Of a stretch of DNA of 64,000 nucleotides, positions 49,716 to 61,563 are shown piece by piece. The notes beneath the pieces were generated by a model, which saw only the letters and a program-made list of their open reading frames with translations, searched no databases and was not told the DNA's origin. Location: the NCBI GenBank assembly GCA_963580455.1, contig OY756957.1, positions 3,043,001-3,107,000 on the forward strand. The letters are read 5' to 3'. The DNA comes from Euonymus europaeus (taxonomy: Eukaryota > Streptophyta > Magnoliopsida > Celastrales > Celastraceae). Each line of letters starts with the position of its first letter. The first letter of the stretch is position 1. The position numbers and the translations under genes were made by a program.

Positions 49716-52700
49716 TCACCGCGTAGGAACTGGAAACTCAGAAGCTGCAGACCCAACATGTCTAAGCTGAACTTCTTGAGGCAGAAGATGATATTTAATA
49801 CCAAGCTCTTCAAAAATCTTCTTAAGCTCCAAAACTAGTTCAGACCTTCGGTTATTCCTATCCGTGTAGTTCTGGAAGTTTATGGTATGGTTTACATAGA
49901 GAGCCATTTTCATCTTGTTCACATTCTCAATCTCCTTAACCACGATGCTGTAGTTAGGTCGCCAGTGTTGCGACTTGCTTTCCAAATATCTGAGGATTCA
50001 AACAAAGCAACCCACATTCAATAAAGGAATCTCTCAAGCAATTTCAATTCATCATAACATGCAGCAAATAAATACAAAATGATAAAGAGTTCCAACACAT
50101 ACACTTTTATTCTTGCTTTTAGTGATCCAATAATCTCAATCGAAGTGGAAACATCAACAGCAAATTCTACCGAATCACTCATTTCAGGGCTTCTGTAAAA
50201 GTTGCTGATGGGTTTGGTAGCTAGAACTGAATTCGGATAGAATATTTTCTCATTGTCGAATCTCAAGAATACTGTTGTCAATATGTTCATCTCCTCAACA
50301 ACCATCTGTGAGGAAGAAATATGTCAACCAAGATGATCTTACTATTAGAAAGTACAGACAGATGCTAAATATTTAGTGGTTACCTGTACTCCGTCAATCA
50401 CACAACGATCGCCAACATCAAATGGGTGCATTACGAATACGAATATGATGGCTTCAAACACTGTCTTGGCAGCATTACCGAACATAAATACAACCAGTAC
50501 AAGCTGAGATGAAATAAAGACTAGTGCTTTCGTTGTTAAAAATTCCATCAAAAGACACAACATAATAGTAATGACAATGAACAGAACTCCAGAAAGTAGC
50601 TTGTTTAACTCCTCTATGGCTGTTTTGGTGTCATTCAAGGAATGTGCTAGTGATTTCCGTTCAAGGTAAACATTAACCTGCAAAAAAGAACGCTGCCATA
50701 AGAGCAAACATTAAGAAAAATTGCACCAATTCGGGATCTATTTCCCCAGAACCCCATTCTCTCTCCTCTCTGTGGTTTGGGTGTGTATAATCTATAATTT
50801 TTCCATTCATAAAGCAGAACATCATCACGTTGACCAGGTTCTAGCCCCACATTGATTGATGGTTAGATTATGTGAATCCAGATCTCAAGAATTCATCATA
50901 CTGCTCCAATTTGAATTCAAAATTTTCAGCTAAATCAATATACTTTTCAATCAAGTAAACTTATAATGAGAGGTTTAAAGTACCGACTCCATGCATGTAA
51001 ACTGAGTAATAAACACCGATAATATGGAGAGGGAGGTAAAGCAGTAAATATTTATGCGAAAACCAACGGATAACGAACTTACCAGCCAGTTCTTTAAAGC
51101 TTTTCTCTTGATTTTTCGAGTTTCTGCTGCACCTTCGAAGAGTAGGAGCACATTATCTACCTCCTCCTTTTTCATGAAGCGTAAAAGGTCATCCTCGTCA
51201 ATGTACCTAGATCATTGGACAGATAAATAATGAGAGTTCCACAACAAGGAACACCACAAAATTGCAGGAACTTAATAAGTCTATATTCTCACTTGCTACC
51301 AGGCTTGGCTACATTCTGGAAAATTTGATAAGCAGCGGCCTTTGCTTCCCACTCACTTGTTATCTCCTTATCTTTGTTCTCACTTTCATCATCATTGACA
51401 ATCTGATCGAGGGTGTCCGAAAGTGTCGACAATCCTGAGCCACTAATCACATTAATTAAACCTCTCATGGTCCAAGCAGAAATCGTCTCTTGCTTCATTC
51501 TTTTCAGCTTATTGATATTGATTATTTCTTTACTTTTCCAATCTTTCTTTCCTTTCTTCGAATTCGTTAAACTCAACAAGCCTGGGATTGTCGCAGTGTT
51601 TCCAACCCCCTCAACCATCTCCATCATTGGAGGCGCAGAGAGGGTCCGAAGAACATACTGATGAAAGACTGATTCCTGAATCCTGTCAAAGAATCTAGTG
51701 ACATGGAACGAAGAAGCTAGCAACTTTATTAAGAAGGTTTTCACAACCCATATAGCAGCTCCAATTAGACAACCTGCAAGAGCCCTTGTAACGTGATTTA
51801 GAATCTTAGTAGTATCCTTTGATCGCTCGACTCCAAGGGTAAACAGCATGAACCAAGCAAGAAGAACCAACCCTAACCAAATAAAAACTTGAACACTCCT
51901 CTTTAATCCATAGATAAAATATAACACTTTATTCCTAAGCAAGAAATTCCTTTCTATCAAGAAAACCAAAGCATACATTAACCATCCCGTAACCAGTGGA
52001 CCACAAAAAACAACCATTATCAATACACACCATTTCCATAATTCCAAGCCCCAAATCATAGAATTCTGCAATCTATCCAGAGTCAAGCTCACGATCAAAA
52101 TGCCCGTAAAGCACACAAAAATCATCCATTCAATCAACCGCAAGACATTCCATTTCTTACCCTTTCTTTTGCTAACTTCCAAACTTGCAGTCTTATATAC
52201 TTCATCATCATCTTCATTGTCTCCTCCTGGCGACCCAATTAACGATGTTTTTGGGGTTAACGGGGCTGATTTTACCTTCTCCTTCGATGTTGTAGCACTT
52301 ACTTCGTTTCTTGGTGAAGCAGCACTTGATGAATCCCTGTAGGGCGAGCTAGAATTTCCCATATGGGCCTGTTCTTCAACCGAACTGGTATTCTTTGGAT
52401 ATGGCGGCTCTATGAATCTCGATTTCGGCTTTGAAAACTCGGACCGTGCAAGTGATATTCTTCGAGTCAAAGTATCAGTTGAGAATTTTGGAGGCATATT
52501 GGGAGCTGGGCTCTGCTGTTCTCTCTCTGAAGAAGGGGGTTTTTGGACACTGCATTTTAGGTTTTCAAGCTCAATTAATTCCAAATTTGAACCTTCTGGA
52601 GAAGAACCCAGTTGAGAATTGTTTGAAATCGTGTGAGAGCTAGACCCAGTGACTACAGAAGCTGTAGTAGAATCTCTGATTCCATTGTTAGTAGAAAAAA

Positions 52701-52767
52701 ATTCTTCGCTGCTTGATATTTGGAGCACGACGTCGTTCGTTCCTTTCTTCTCTCTCACGCCTTCCAT
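49716..52767 (-). CDS. Mechanosensitive ion channel, MscS-like (MSL10-type)
   Basis: Exons 52767-51293, 51206-51083, 50677-50384, 50305-50103 and 49989-49716 give 789 codons plus stop with all phases matching. The N-terminus (about residues 1-200) is hydrophilic and Ser-rich. Hydrophobic segments follow (WMIFVCFTGILIVSLTL, WKWCVLIMVVFCGPLVTGWL, VQVFIWLGLVLLAWFMLFTL and a fourth near ALAGCLIGAAIWVV). Two more, in the third exon, lead into the pore-lining helix and the MscS signature HPFDVGDRCVIDGVQMVVEE, then FLRFDNEKIFYPNSVL. Six transmembrane helices with this long N-terminus fit the plasma-membrane MSL4-MSL10 group, which are stretch-activated, mildly anion-preferring channels. The exon 4 donor was placed at 50103 because only it keeps the frame and matches GTATGT. 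Confidence 0.93.
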
Positions 52768-54302
52768 GAGACCCTTTTTTTTTTTTTTACTTTCTATTTC
52801 CGGTCACAACCCACCACCCAAAACGCGAAATTCAGAGACAAATTCGAACAGAGAAGACTGCGTTGCATTTCCTGTTAAAAATCGAAACTTTCCCGGAAAA
52901 ATGGAATTTCCAGCATTCCCACAGTGAACTCAGAGGAAGAGCAAGCCATAGCAGATACTAAACTCAATAGAACACTTACAGAAGAAAATTTTCAAGCATT
53001 CCCACCCACTGAACATTATTTTGTGCTCTCTCAGAGTCTGCTTTAGTAATATGTTTTTCCCAGGTAAACAACAGGGACAGGAAAGGGCGGCATGGCAGGT
53101 TTACCTTTCTTTTTTGTTTTGTCAATTGTATGGGTTTTCAAGAAAGGAATCACCGACTCTGTTTCAAAGCATTACTTCACTAATAAGTAATTCTATGGCT
53201 TTTGTGTGGATACAAGGAGAAAGCTATGATCAATTACTTCACAGCCAAGTAATTCTGTCTCAAGAAGGAAAGATTACACCGCGGAAGTTGATAAGCTCAC
53301 ATTAATTAACATTATTAAACGGAACATCTCTATTGAAATCCTACACGTTCTTCCATGGCTTCAAGTTCTCTGACAAATCCCATAACTGCAATGACGGACA
53401 AATAACATTAGAGGTAAGTTAAAAAAGAAAAAGAAAGGCTAAAAAAATGAGAGCCACAAATTAGTTTGTTTTTGTGATTCCCCATTAGCCTTTTTGAATG
53501 TTAATTGTTGGTAAAATCTTTGCCCTGTTCAATTTTGGTTAAAATCCACTTTAGTTTCCTTTGAACTACACTAGATTATGTTAATTTTACACTCTTTTGA
53601 TACAATCAATCAGAAATCATTTTGTATACATTTAATTCTGACTCAGAAGAATAAATTTGTTGTTATTAGCTCAAGGTTCACGATTCAAATTTTACTTCAG
53701 TTCGAAATGTGGATTATGACAAGTAGTAGAACAAATCATATCCAATTTTATGAAAAAACAGTTAAAAGAAATTGCTGATATTTTTTTAACGAAAAAAATA
53801 CAAGACACGGTTATATTGGATCTCCTGTCCCATGCATACTAAGCAACTAAAGGGCCTGGGTCCATGGGAGTAGGAATATTCCGAAAATACTTTCAATGGT
53901 GTTGAATCCAAGTACAATCAACCATTACAGAAGAAAAGAAGAAGAAGAAGAAGAAGAAAAGAAAATGTTTAGGAGCACAGAAGAAAAGAATGGCCGGCGC
54001 AAAAATTTTCAAAGGTGTTGCCTTCCTAATAATGACCAATAAATGCATGGAGTTATGAGAAGCAATAATATTGAAAATCTATTCAATTGTTTTTAAAAGA
54101 AACGAGCAAATCAAGCCCTGTATAAAGAGATATTATTAATAACTTACCGTTATGGAATGGATGCATTCAAATTTGAGAAAGGAATCCATCCCGCTATATA
54201 TGAATTTGGAAGAGCAGTGCTTTGACTTTCATGTCTTAGAAAGTTCTTAACTTGTTTCTTTCTTGAGGACAGGTAGATTCTTTTGATTGAGACAATTTTT
54301 GA
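52768..54302. other. Divergent spacer between MSL and NETWORKED-like genes
   Basis: The MSL 5' leader and promoter lie on the left. No other gene recognised. A (GAA)n repeat lies at about 53939-53960. Confidence 0.5.
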
Positions 54303-55466
54303 ATGGAGGACAAGGCTTCTCCTTCCTGGTGTGCAGATAGTCCTGATAGGTTCCCAGTATCTCAATGGCTACAGATGACACTATCAGGTCAGTCTTTCCC
54401 CATGCATTTGTGTGTAAGTCAACGTCTTTTTCTTTGAACCCAAGTCCATTCCTGACTGAGACATGATAATAGATATGACAATAACATCAACGATGATGAA
54501 AACTATGAAAATCAACCCAAAATGTACAAGTGCAGAAGAAATGGTTAGCTTTTACATGGTGGGCTGTTACATCCCGTCCCCCAGCTTGTAAATTGGTGCA
54601 GTTTTGATTCTCCTAACTTCTGCAATCTCTGGCAACTTGCAGGTATGGAAAAGAGAATGAAAGCTATGAGAGACCTCTTGGAAGAAGATGTCGATTCTTC
54701 TCCGCAGAAAGCCGGCATTTATTACATGAAGAGGGCAGAACTGAAGCAAATGCTTGAGGAGTTGATCAAATCTTTTCTCACGTTGGCGGAAGAACATGAT
54801 CAACTGAGATCAAAATTGCATCGAGCCACTAATTCAGGGTCTTCATCCTCGAAGATTGAAAGTACTCACGATGCCAACAACAACGACAAAAGAGGTACAG
54901 GAATCTTTGATGATTCTAATCTCAAGAGACTGTACTTCCACTCGCAATCACTAGATGAAAATCCCATTCCTGAATCCTACAGTGCAACCTCTGACCTTGA
55001 AAATCTGAACAAGCCAGCAGATCAAATAGTGTCAACTGAATCATGTATGATGAATTCCCCAACAAAACTCGAACAAAGAAACGATATAGTGGGAAAGGAG
55101 AACAATTGTGTTATTGAAGGGGAAACAAGTATCAAGATGAATGATTTTCAGGACATTCAGGCTGCACAAGAAGAGCTCCCTGTAGGAAGCTATGAGTCAC
55201 AGAACACATGGTCCGAACTAAACCACCAATTTACAAAGCTCATGGATGAGAATCTGCAGCAGCAGGCAGAATTAGCGAGGAGAAATGTTGAAAAGAAAGT
55301 TGCCATTGAAAGGCTTCAGCTAGAGAATGAATGCTTAAAACGAGAGAATTCAGCCCTCCGGGATTGTCTCATATTCTCAAAAGTTAATGTGAATCAAAAT
55401 AAATTGCAGAGATCAAAATTTGGAGAAAATTTTGTGGGTAATTTCTTTGGGGGAGGTTGTTTGTGA
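54303..55466 (+). CDS. NAB-domain-like, NETWORKED/KIP1-family protein
   Basis: Exons 54303-54387 and 54643-55466 give 302 codons plus stop. The N-terminus, about residues 1-85, resembles the actin-binding NAB domain: SQWLQMTLSGMEKRMKAMRD, LLEEDVDSS, YYMKRAELKQMLEEL and TLAEEHDQLRSKL. The triple Trp opening (SWWWDSH) of typical NET proteins is replaced by SPSWCADSPDR. The centre is polar and unstructured. A coiled coil (about residues 215-270: LMDENLQQQAELARRNVEKK, IERLQLENECLKRENSALRD) is near the end, and the tail is FVGNFFGGGCL. Family knowledge: NET proteins link actin to membranes. The short length fits the smaller KIP1-like members. Actin binding is uncertain given the altered opening. 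Confidence 0.8.
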
Positions 55467-55665
55467 TTTGGCAGTTACTTTCTTCTTTCTGTACGAAATG
55501 TATCAATCTTCAATATAAAGCTATATAGCTTGTCTTCTAGATAACTTATGTATAGAATGTTGCTATAGCTTCCCCTTGATTTTCCGTGACAGAAATTAGG
55601 CTTCTAGCTCCTTTCTAGATCCTCAATTTCTGCTAACTCTGTGTTTGATGTATTATAGCTGTAGC

Positions 55666-57905
55666 TCACCAATACTCACCACAAGAACAAGATCCATCCT
55701 TAAAATGATGAAATCTTTTAGAATCTCTAACCACAATTTCCCTATTGACAATCCTTGAAATCAACTTTATCACAGTGTGACAGTCACTACAAACCCTGAG
55801 ATTCTTAATAACCTGAATGGTTGCACCAGGAACAGAATTCATTATTCCAAAGGCAACAGCTAGCTTCTCACTGTGCACTCTCAAGGTAATTTCTTTCTCT
55901 TCCTCACCAACATCGTGAAGAACTGACGCCATATTGGGGACATAGCCAACCTCCAGCAGCTTTGCACTAAGTTCCTCCAAATACTCATAGACCTTCTGAT
56001 TTTGAGGATGCTCTTGATCTCCAACCAAGAAAGTGTGAACTCTTCCTTTCAGTTCAACCAAACTGAAGCCGGGTGGTTTGACCAGTCCACGACTCTTCAT
56101 GAGCATTCTCGTCCTTTCAGCATCTTTCCACCTTCCAGCCTCGGCATATATATTTGAAAGCAAGACATAGTAACCACAATTAGTTGGATCTAAAGCAAAC
56201 AATTTCCATGCAGAAATTTCACCAAGTTCTACATTCTTGTGAATCCTACAAGCCGCCAAAAGAGAACCCCATATCACAAAATCAGGCCTAATCTTCATTT
56301 TCATTACCAAATCATAAGCTTCACTGAGACGACCAGCACGCCCAAGAAGATCGACTATGCATCCATAATGCTCAAGACCAGGTTCTATTTTGAATTGGTT
56401 GCTCATGGCATTGAACCAATGCTGCCCTTCCTCCAATAGACCAGCATGGCTACAAGCAGCAAGGACTGACACAAAGGTTATATAGTTCGGTTTCACCGCA
56501 GCCCTTATCATATTATAGAAAACTTCCAGAGCTTCTTTGGCAAGGCCATGCATTCCATATCCTGCAATCAATGCAGTCCATGATCTCACATTCTTCTCTT
56601 TCATGCTATCAAACGTTTTCTTAGCCATTTCAATTCTACCACATTTGCAGTACATGTCAATTATAGAGGTACCGACAATAACATTCTCCTCCATACCCAA
56701 CTTAAGAACCTATGAAAGATAACAAGTTGATAGAGCAACAAAAATGTCAGGGAAATATAATAATTACCTGAAATGCAAGGCAGCTAGTATCAAAACTTAT
56801 TCAGGGGGGCGGGGGAGAGGTATTGTACATTAATTCACAGGACCAGCATCTTGATGTCAGCACAGCAAGCAGTACATAAATGCAAACAATAAGTTATTAT
56901 AATTTATGAAAAAATTAAACACTTTGGCAGGTAAATAAGTACCTGATCATGTACGCACTTCCCAACTCGCAGAGCCCCAAGATGTGCACAAGCCGACAAC
57001 ACAGCTGATAATGTCATGGAGTTGTACTTGACATCGCTCTCCTCAATCATGCCACGGAAAACTTCCAAAGCATCTGCAGCCAATCCATTTTGTGCAAGCA
57101 CCCCAATGATCGAGTTCCAAGAAACTCGGTCCTTTTCAACCATCTCATCAAACAACTTTCTGGACACGTCCACGGCCCCAAACTTCGCATATGCATCTAC
57201 CAGAGTATTCCCAACTCCCAAATCCACGTCAAATCCCTTCTTTATCACAAACCCATGAACCGCTTCAGTCAATCCCTTCTCTGGAACTCGAGCACACGCC
57301 GTTAAAAGAGAGACCACAGCAACTGAATCAATGGAAACCTCCCCTACTCGATTCCCTTCGGACTCCTGAATCAAGAACTCCTTAAAGAGCAGCAAAGCCT
57401 CAAGTCCATTGTTGTTTTGCACGTATCCAGTAATCATGGACGTCCACAAGACAACATTTCTACGCGGAGTTTCATCAAACAGTTTTCTTGCGTCCGTCAA
57501 GTGGCCACATTTCGCATACATATCAATCAAAGCCGACGACACAAAAAGGTCCGACTCAAACCCGAATACAAGCGCTTGTAGGTGAGTTTGCTTCCCAGAG
57601 ACGAGATCGAGGAGAGCCGAGCATGATTTGATAGCGCAAGGGAAAGTAGACCTGTTGGGCTTAAGAGCGAGCTTCCGCATGGATGAAAATGCTCGAAGTG
57701 CCTCGATGGAGTCTCCTGCACGCGCCAGGTCAGCGATGACAGAGTTCCAGGAGAAAACATTGGTCTTATCTACGTACTTACTAAACCAGGAATTCAGGTT
57801 TCGGTTGCTGCTGCTGGCCGCAGCGGTGATTGTTGAGTAACAGCGGCGTCTGTAGATTTTGGAATGAGTTCTGGATAAAAGTGAAGCAGCGTTCGGAGTC
57901 TTCAT
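55666..57905 (-). CDS. PPR protein, PLS class with DYW deaminase domain
   Basis: Exons 57905-56943 and 56709-55666 give 668 codons plus stop. The N-terminus (about residues 1-30) is Arg/Ser-rich with no acidic residues, as in mitochondrial or plastid presequences. Tandem PLS-type repeats follow (for example [61 protein letters not shown]), then E domains ([20 protein letters not shown] onward). The DYW domain has the zinc/catalytic [10 protein letters not shown] and CSDCH motifs and ends CSCGEYW, with Glu in place of the usual Asp. Such proteins bind organelle RNA one base per repeat and deaminate C to U. The target was not worked out. It converges tail-to-tail with the NAB-like gene, with 200 bases between stop codons. 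Confidence 0.93.
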
Positions 57906-58596
57906 TCATTCCGTTTTGTTCTCTTTTGGGCTGAATTGGGTAGTTATACCCACTTTATGGGCCTCATTTGGGTTGTAAAAAGGGCCTAACTTGGGCTGGG
58001 TTAGCCCAACGTCCTATAACGCATATATATTGGTCCATTGGATATAAGTTTGCAAGTGTTGATTAATAATTTAATATACTTCATTGGATGTATTTAGGGT
58101 GGCAAAAATAATTCGCATTTCGGATTGGATAATATAAGATATTTATAAAATATTTACATGTTTAAATTTGAATAGATTTATATTTTCAAACATATTTAAT
58201 TATCCATATCTAAATTGATTTAAATAAAAATATGTACACGATTTTAAATCAGACAAAATATGTGTTTAAACTCGAATATCCAACATATGATTTATGTTCA
58301 AACTTTATTTAATCTAGGTCGAAAAAATTTGGTCATGTGAATTGGGCATAGTTTTGCCATCCCTATATATACCGTTACATGCAGTGGTCTACGTAAATAG
58401 AAGGCAGAGAAGTGTCATATGCATTTGTTATAACATAAAAGCAATTTGATTGAAATTTACATTCACGGCAGGTAGTTCAGGCAATTTTCGTACTCATCGC
58501 AAGTATAATTCAGATTGGAAAATTTACAGAAGTGAAAGAAATAGTAAGGACTTCAAATTTTCTACCGGCCGGCAGATCGGGGCAACACCACTAACA
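57906..58596. other. Spacer containing a possible hAT-like miniature element
   Basis: The PPR promoter lies on the left and the VPS2 3' flank on the right. Between them is the AT-rich element at 58096-58364, listed separately. No gene recognised. Confidence 0.5.
58096..58364. mobile_element. Possible hAT-like miniature inverted-repeat element
   Basis: Begins AGGGTGGCAAAA and ends TTTTGCCATCCCT, a 12-13-base inverted repeat with one gap. It resembles the AGGG-TGNCAAA ends of plant hAT elements. The interior is AT-rich and non-coding. The flanking 8-mers are only partly alike, so target duplication is not shown. Confidence 0.45.
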
Positions 58597-61204
58597 TTAC
58601 ATTTTTCTTAAATTGTCTAACCTTGCCTGCAAGTCGCCATCAATCCCACCATCTTCATTCCCAGTAGCTTCCACTTGTGCGACTTTACCCTTCACAGCTG
58701 GTGCAGCCACAGTTGATGATGGCGCATTCACAAGCTGTGCATTCAACAAAAACAGCAAACATGTAAACACTTGCAAAGTAGAAGTTTAACCACAAGATAA
58801 ATAAATTCCCTATCCATGATAAGAGTCTGACTACCTCCTGATTGATGTCTATTCCAATCTCATCAAGAACCTGGCTAACTAGTTCTTCTGTTTCCTCCTC
58901 TTCTTCATCCCCTTCCAGAGCATCATCTATAGCATCTCCCATCACCTCAGTCGTCATTTCCATTTTCTCATTCTGCCTCTCAAATTCTTGCATTATTTTC
59001 TGCAGTGATGGCAAGTTCATTTGCTTATTCATCTGGCCCATTGCCTTCGTCACACCTTTCATTGCTTCTCCCATGGCTTGTGTTGACTTCAACGTCTGCG
59101 AACCACGAAGAGAACCAACAAATTTAAGTTGCTAAGCATTTTAAAACGCTATGGTTATGCTAACAAAGTATCAATACATCAACACTGTGAAAAAGTCAGT
59201 CACATGGAACCAGTACAGTGATACAACACTATGAAGAGGGGGAACCAACAATTAAAACATATCAAAGTTTAACATAACTTCCATAATCAGGAAGAAAAAA
59301 AAAGGAAAATAAGAAATAAACTTGATCTTAGAAATCAAGACAAAGTATACTTTTTCCCATGACAACTGGTCTAACAAAGTAGGCACAAACTCGAGAATGC
59401 ATAATAAACTATGCATGTGATTGTGGCTAATCAGTACATTTATACAAATTTTCAACACTCATCGTTATCTTTTTAGACATAACAATTTTACAAACTATCT
59501 AAAATTTGCAAAGGTCACAACTCAAGTCCCATGGAAAACCAACGAGCAGGAAAAAAAATTGTAAATATTTTTAGACTAGGATAGACTAACTGATGGATCT
59601 GACTTTCTATTAGACCATAAAGAACCCCTTTCTCTAACAAGATGCCCACCAAGTTATCAAACTTCTTTCAATATTTCCAAAAAAAAACCTTGAAATGTGA
59701 AGTGACATCTCTACTTACATCTGCCAATATACTTGGAAACAAAGAAAAAAAATCATGAACTAAGGTCTGGCAAATAATTTTGAGGAGGGAGAGAAAGGAG
59801 AATAAAACGTCGCATGAGACCTTTGAGCTCTTAAAAGACAATGAGTAATGAATTGTGGAAACAACGGTGGGTCATTCTTCAATTTCGACGATGAGACGTG
59901 AACAACAAAAAGCAATATATACCTGAATTCTAAGTGACACACCCTGGAGTTGTGACTTAAGCATATAGAACTTTTCAATCTGATGCCTCGTTCTGATAAG
60001 GTCCTTTGCCATCACCTTCACAGCTCCCTGGAACAAAATTACAGAATATCATTTAACAATCAATCATGCATCATGTTGATTTACATTTTAAATTCTATCA
60101 TTACCAATAGCAATAAGCAGAATCAAGTATCTCTCCTGCGATTACATATTTAGAACCATTGCTTATAAGAAGCAATGACAGCCTGTTTCAAACAAACCCA
60201 TGTAAAAATTATTCATGTAAAAAAGTTCACCCTATGCCAGGTTAATGCACAAAAGGTGGAAAGGAAAGAAACCCTAAGCCCCCATTGAATATGTATGTTG
60301 AAGGTATAGTTTTAATGATACTAAAGAAGTTCCATTTAGATGACAATGCAAGAATAGTATGATCATCCTCGACTCAGTGTTATCAGAGGCAAAAGGCACC
60401 CCAGGCACAGGGTGAACTAAAAGTGTACTCATGAGTGTAGAAACAGCCTCTCTGCTATAAGAGGTAAGGCCATATTCCCATCCTCAACCCACCTCCTTTG
60501 TGTAGGCTTGATGCACAGAATTATTAATAATTTGCATTTTTTCCAGCTAGATCACTTCATCTAGACATTCATCACAACAACTGAAAATACCAAATAGCAT
60601 AACATGATAAGAAATAGAGAAAAAAAATTGAGCATTTATACAAAAATTAATCAGGGAAGTAATTTTCTTCCCCTCAGTACAGGCCTGTGGAGACAAAATC
60701 TATACTTAAAACCTGTCAAGAAACACCTATCGAGAGCAATACCATATAACATAAACTGTCTGTCATAGGCTACTACAAAAGAGCAAGTAGAAAGTAAGAG
60801 TAACAAACCATCTGTCCTTGTTTGGCACTTTTCTTTATTTCTGAAATTAGTTTCTTCTCTTGCGTTTGTAGCCCTTGCCTTTCCCTTTCTATCTCTCTTA
60901 TTGATTTGTCCAACATCCTCTTATTCTCCCGCAGAAGTTCTGATACAAAACCATAACCTCAGTACCAAAAATAAACCAGCAGTATGTACTCCCCAAGCAG
61001 GGTTTGTGCATGTATAAGATAATGCCTTAATCCAAGGAACCACCCCAACAAAAGACCAAACCATAAACAATGTGACCAAGCAAATAAAATTCAGTATTAG
61101 TAGGGTTAGTATCACGATCGAAAATGTTGTAATTCGAATTTCGTACCAATATAGATTTTTTCAACTCGACTATGAAGAAAACTTTCTTACATAACTCACA
61201 CACA

Positions 61205-61256
<52 letters not shown>

Positions 61257-61563
61257 AATCAGTTGCATTATGTTCAGTCAATCCATTTGAGCTCAATTCA
61301 AAGTAAATCATAACTTCTTCAGAGAATTTCATCAAAAACTTACTAAGGACAAAACGCTCCTCCCGAAACTACTTAATCAGAAGATACGAGTTAGGGTGCA
61401 CGAATTCAAAACAATCGATACAAACTCATAATAATCATCGAATTCGAAACCGATTGAATATATAGAATTTATGCAGACTATATCAAGAGAAACAACGAGA
61501 AAAGAGTAGGATCAACAAAAAGAAACCTGCGGGAGTTTTTCTCTTGCCGAAGATAAAACTCAT
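58597..61563 (-). CDS. VPS2.1: Vacuolar protein sorting-associated protein 2 homolog 1 (ESCRT-III, CHMP2A-like)
   Basis: Exons 61563-61527, 60939-60809, 60027-59923, 59095-58835 and 58734-58597 give 223 codons plus stop, close to the family length. The protein starts MSFIFGKRKTPAELLRENKR. A long basic helical hairpin follows (REIERERQGLQTQEKKLISE, KVMAKDLIRTRHQIEKFYML). The second half is acidic (ALEGDEEEEETEELVSQVLDE), and the C-terminal MIT-interacting helix ends ARLDNLRKM. This basic-to-acidic layout and the C-terminal MIM1-type motif are those of VPS2/CHMP2. It acts with VPS24 in ESCRT-III at endosomes to cut membrane buds and recruits the VPS4 ATPase. Intron 1 carries a long GA microsatellite. 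Confidence 0.95.
61209..61252. repeat. (AG)22 microsatellite in VPS2 intron 1
   Basis: About 22 uninterrupted AG units preceded by a short CA run, inside the first intron of the VPS2 gene. Likely to be highly length-polymorphic. Confidence 0.95.
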
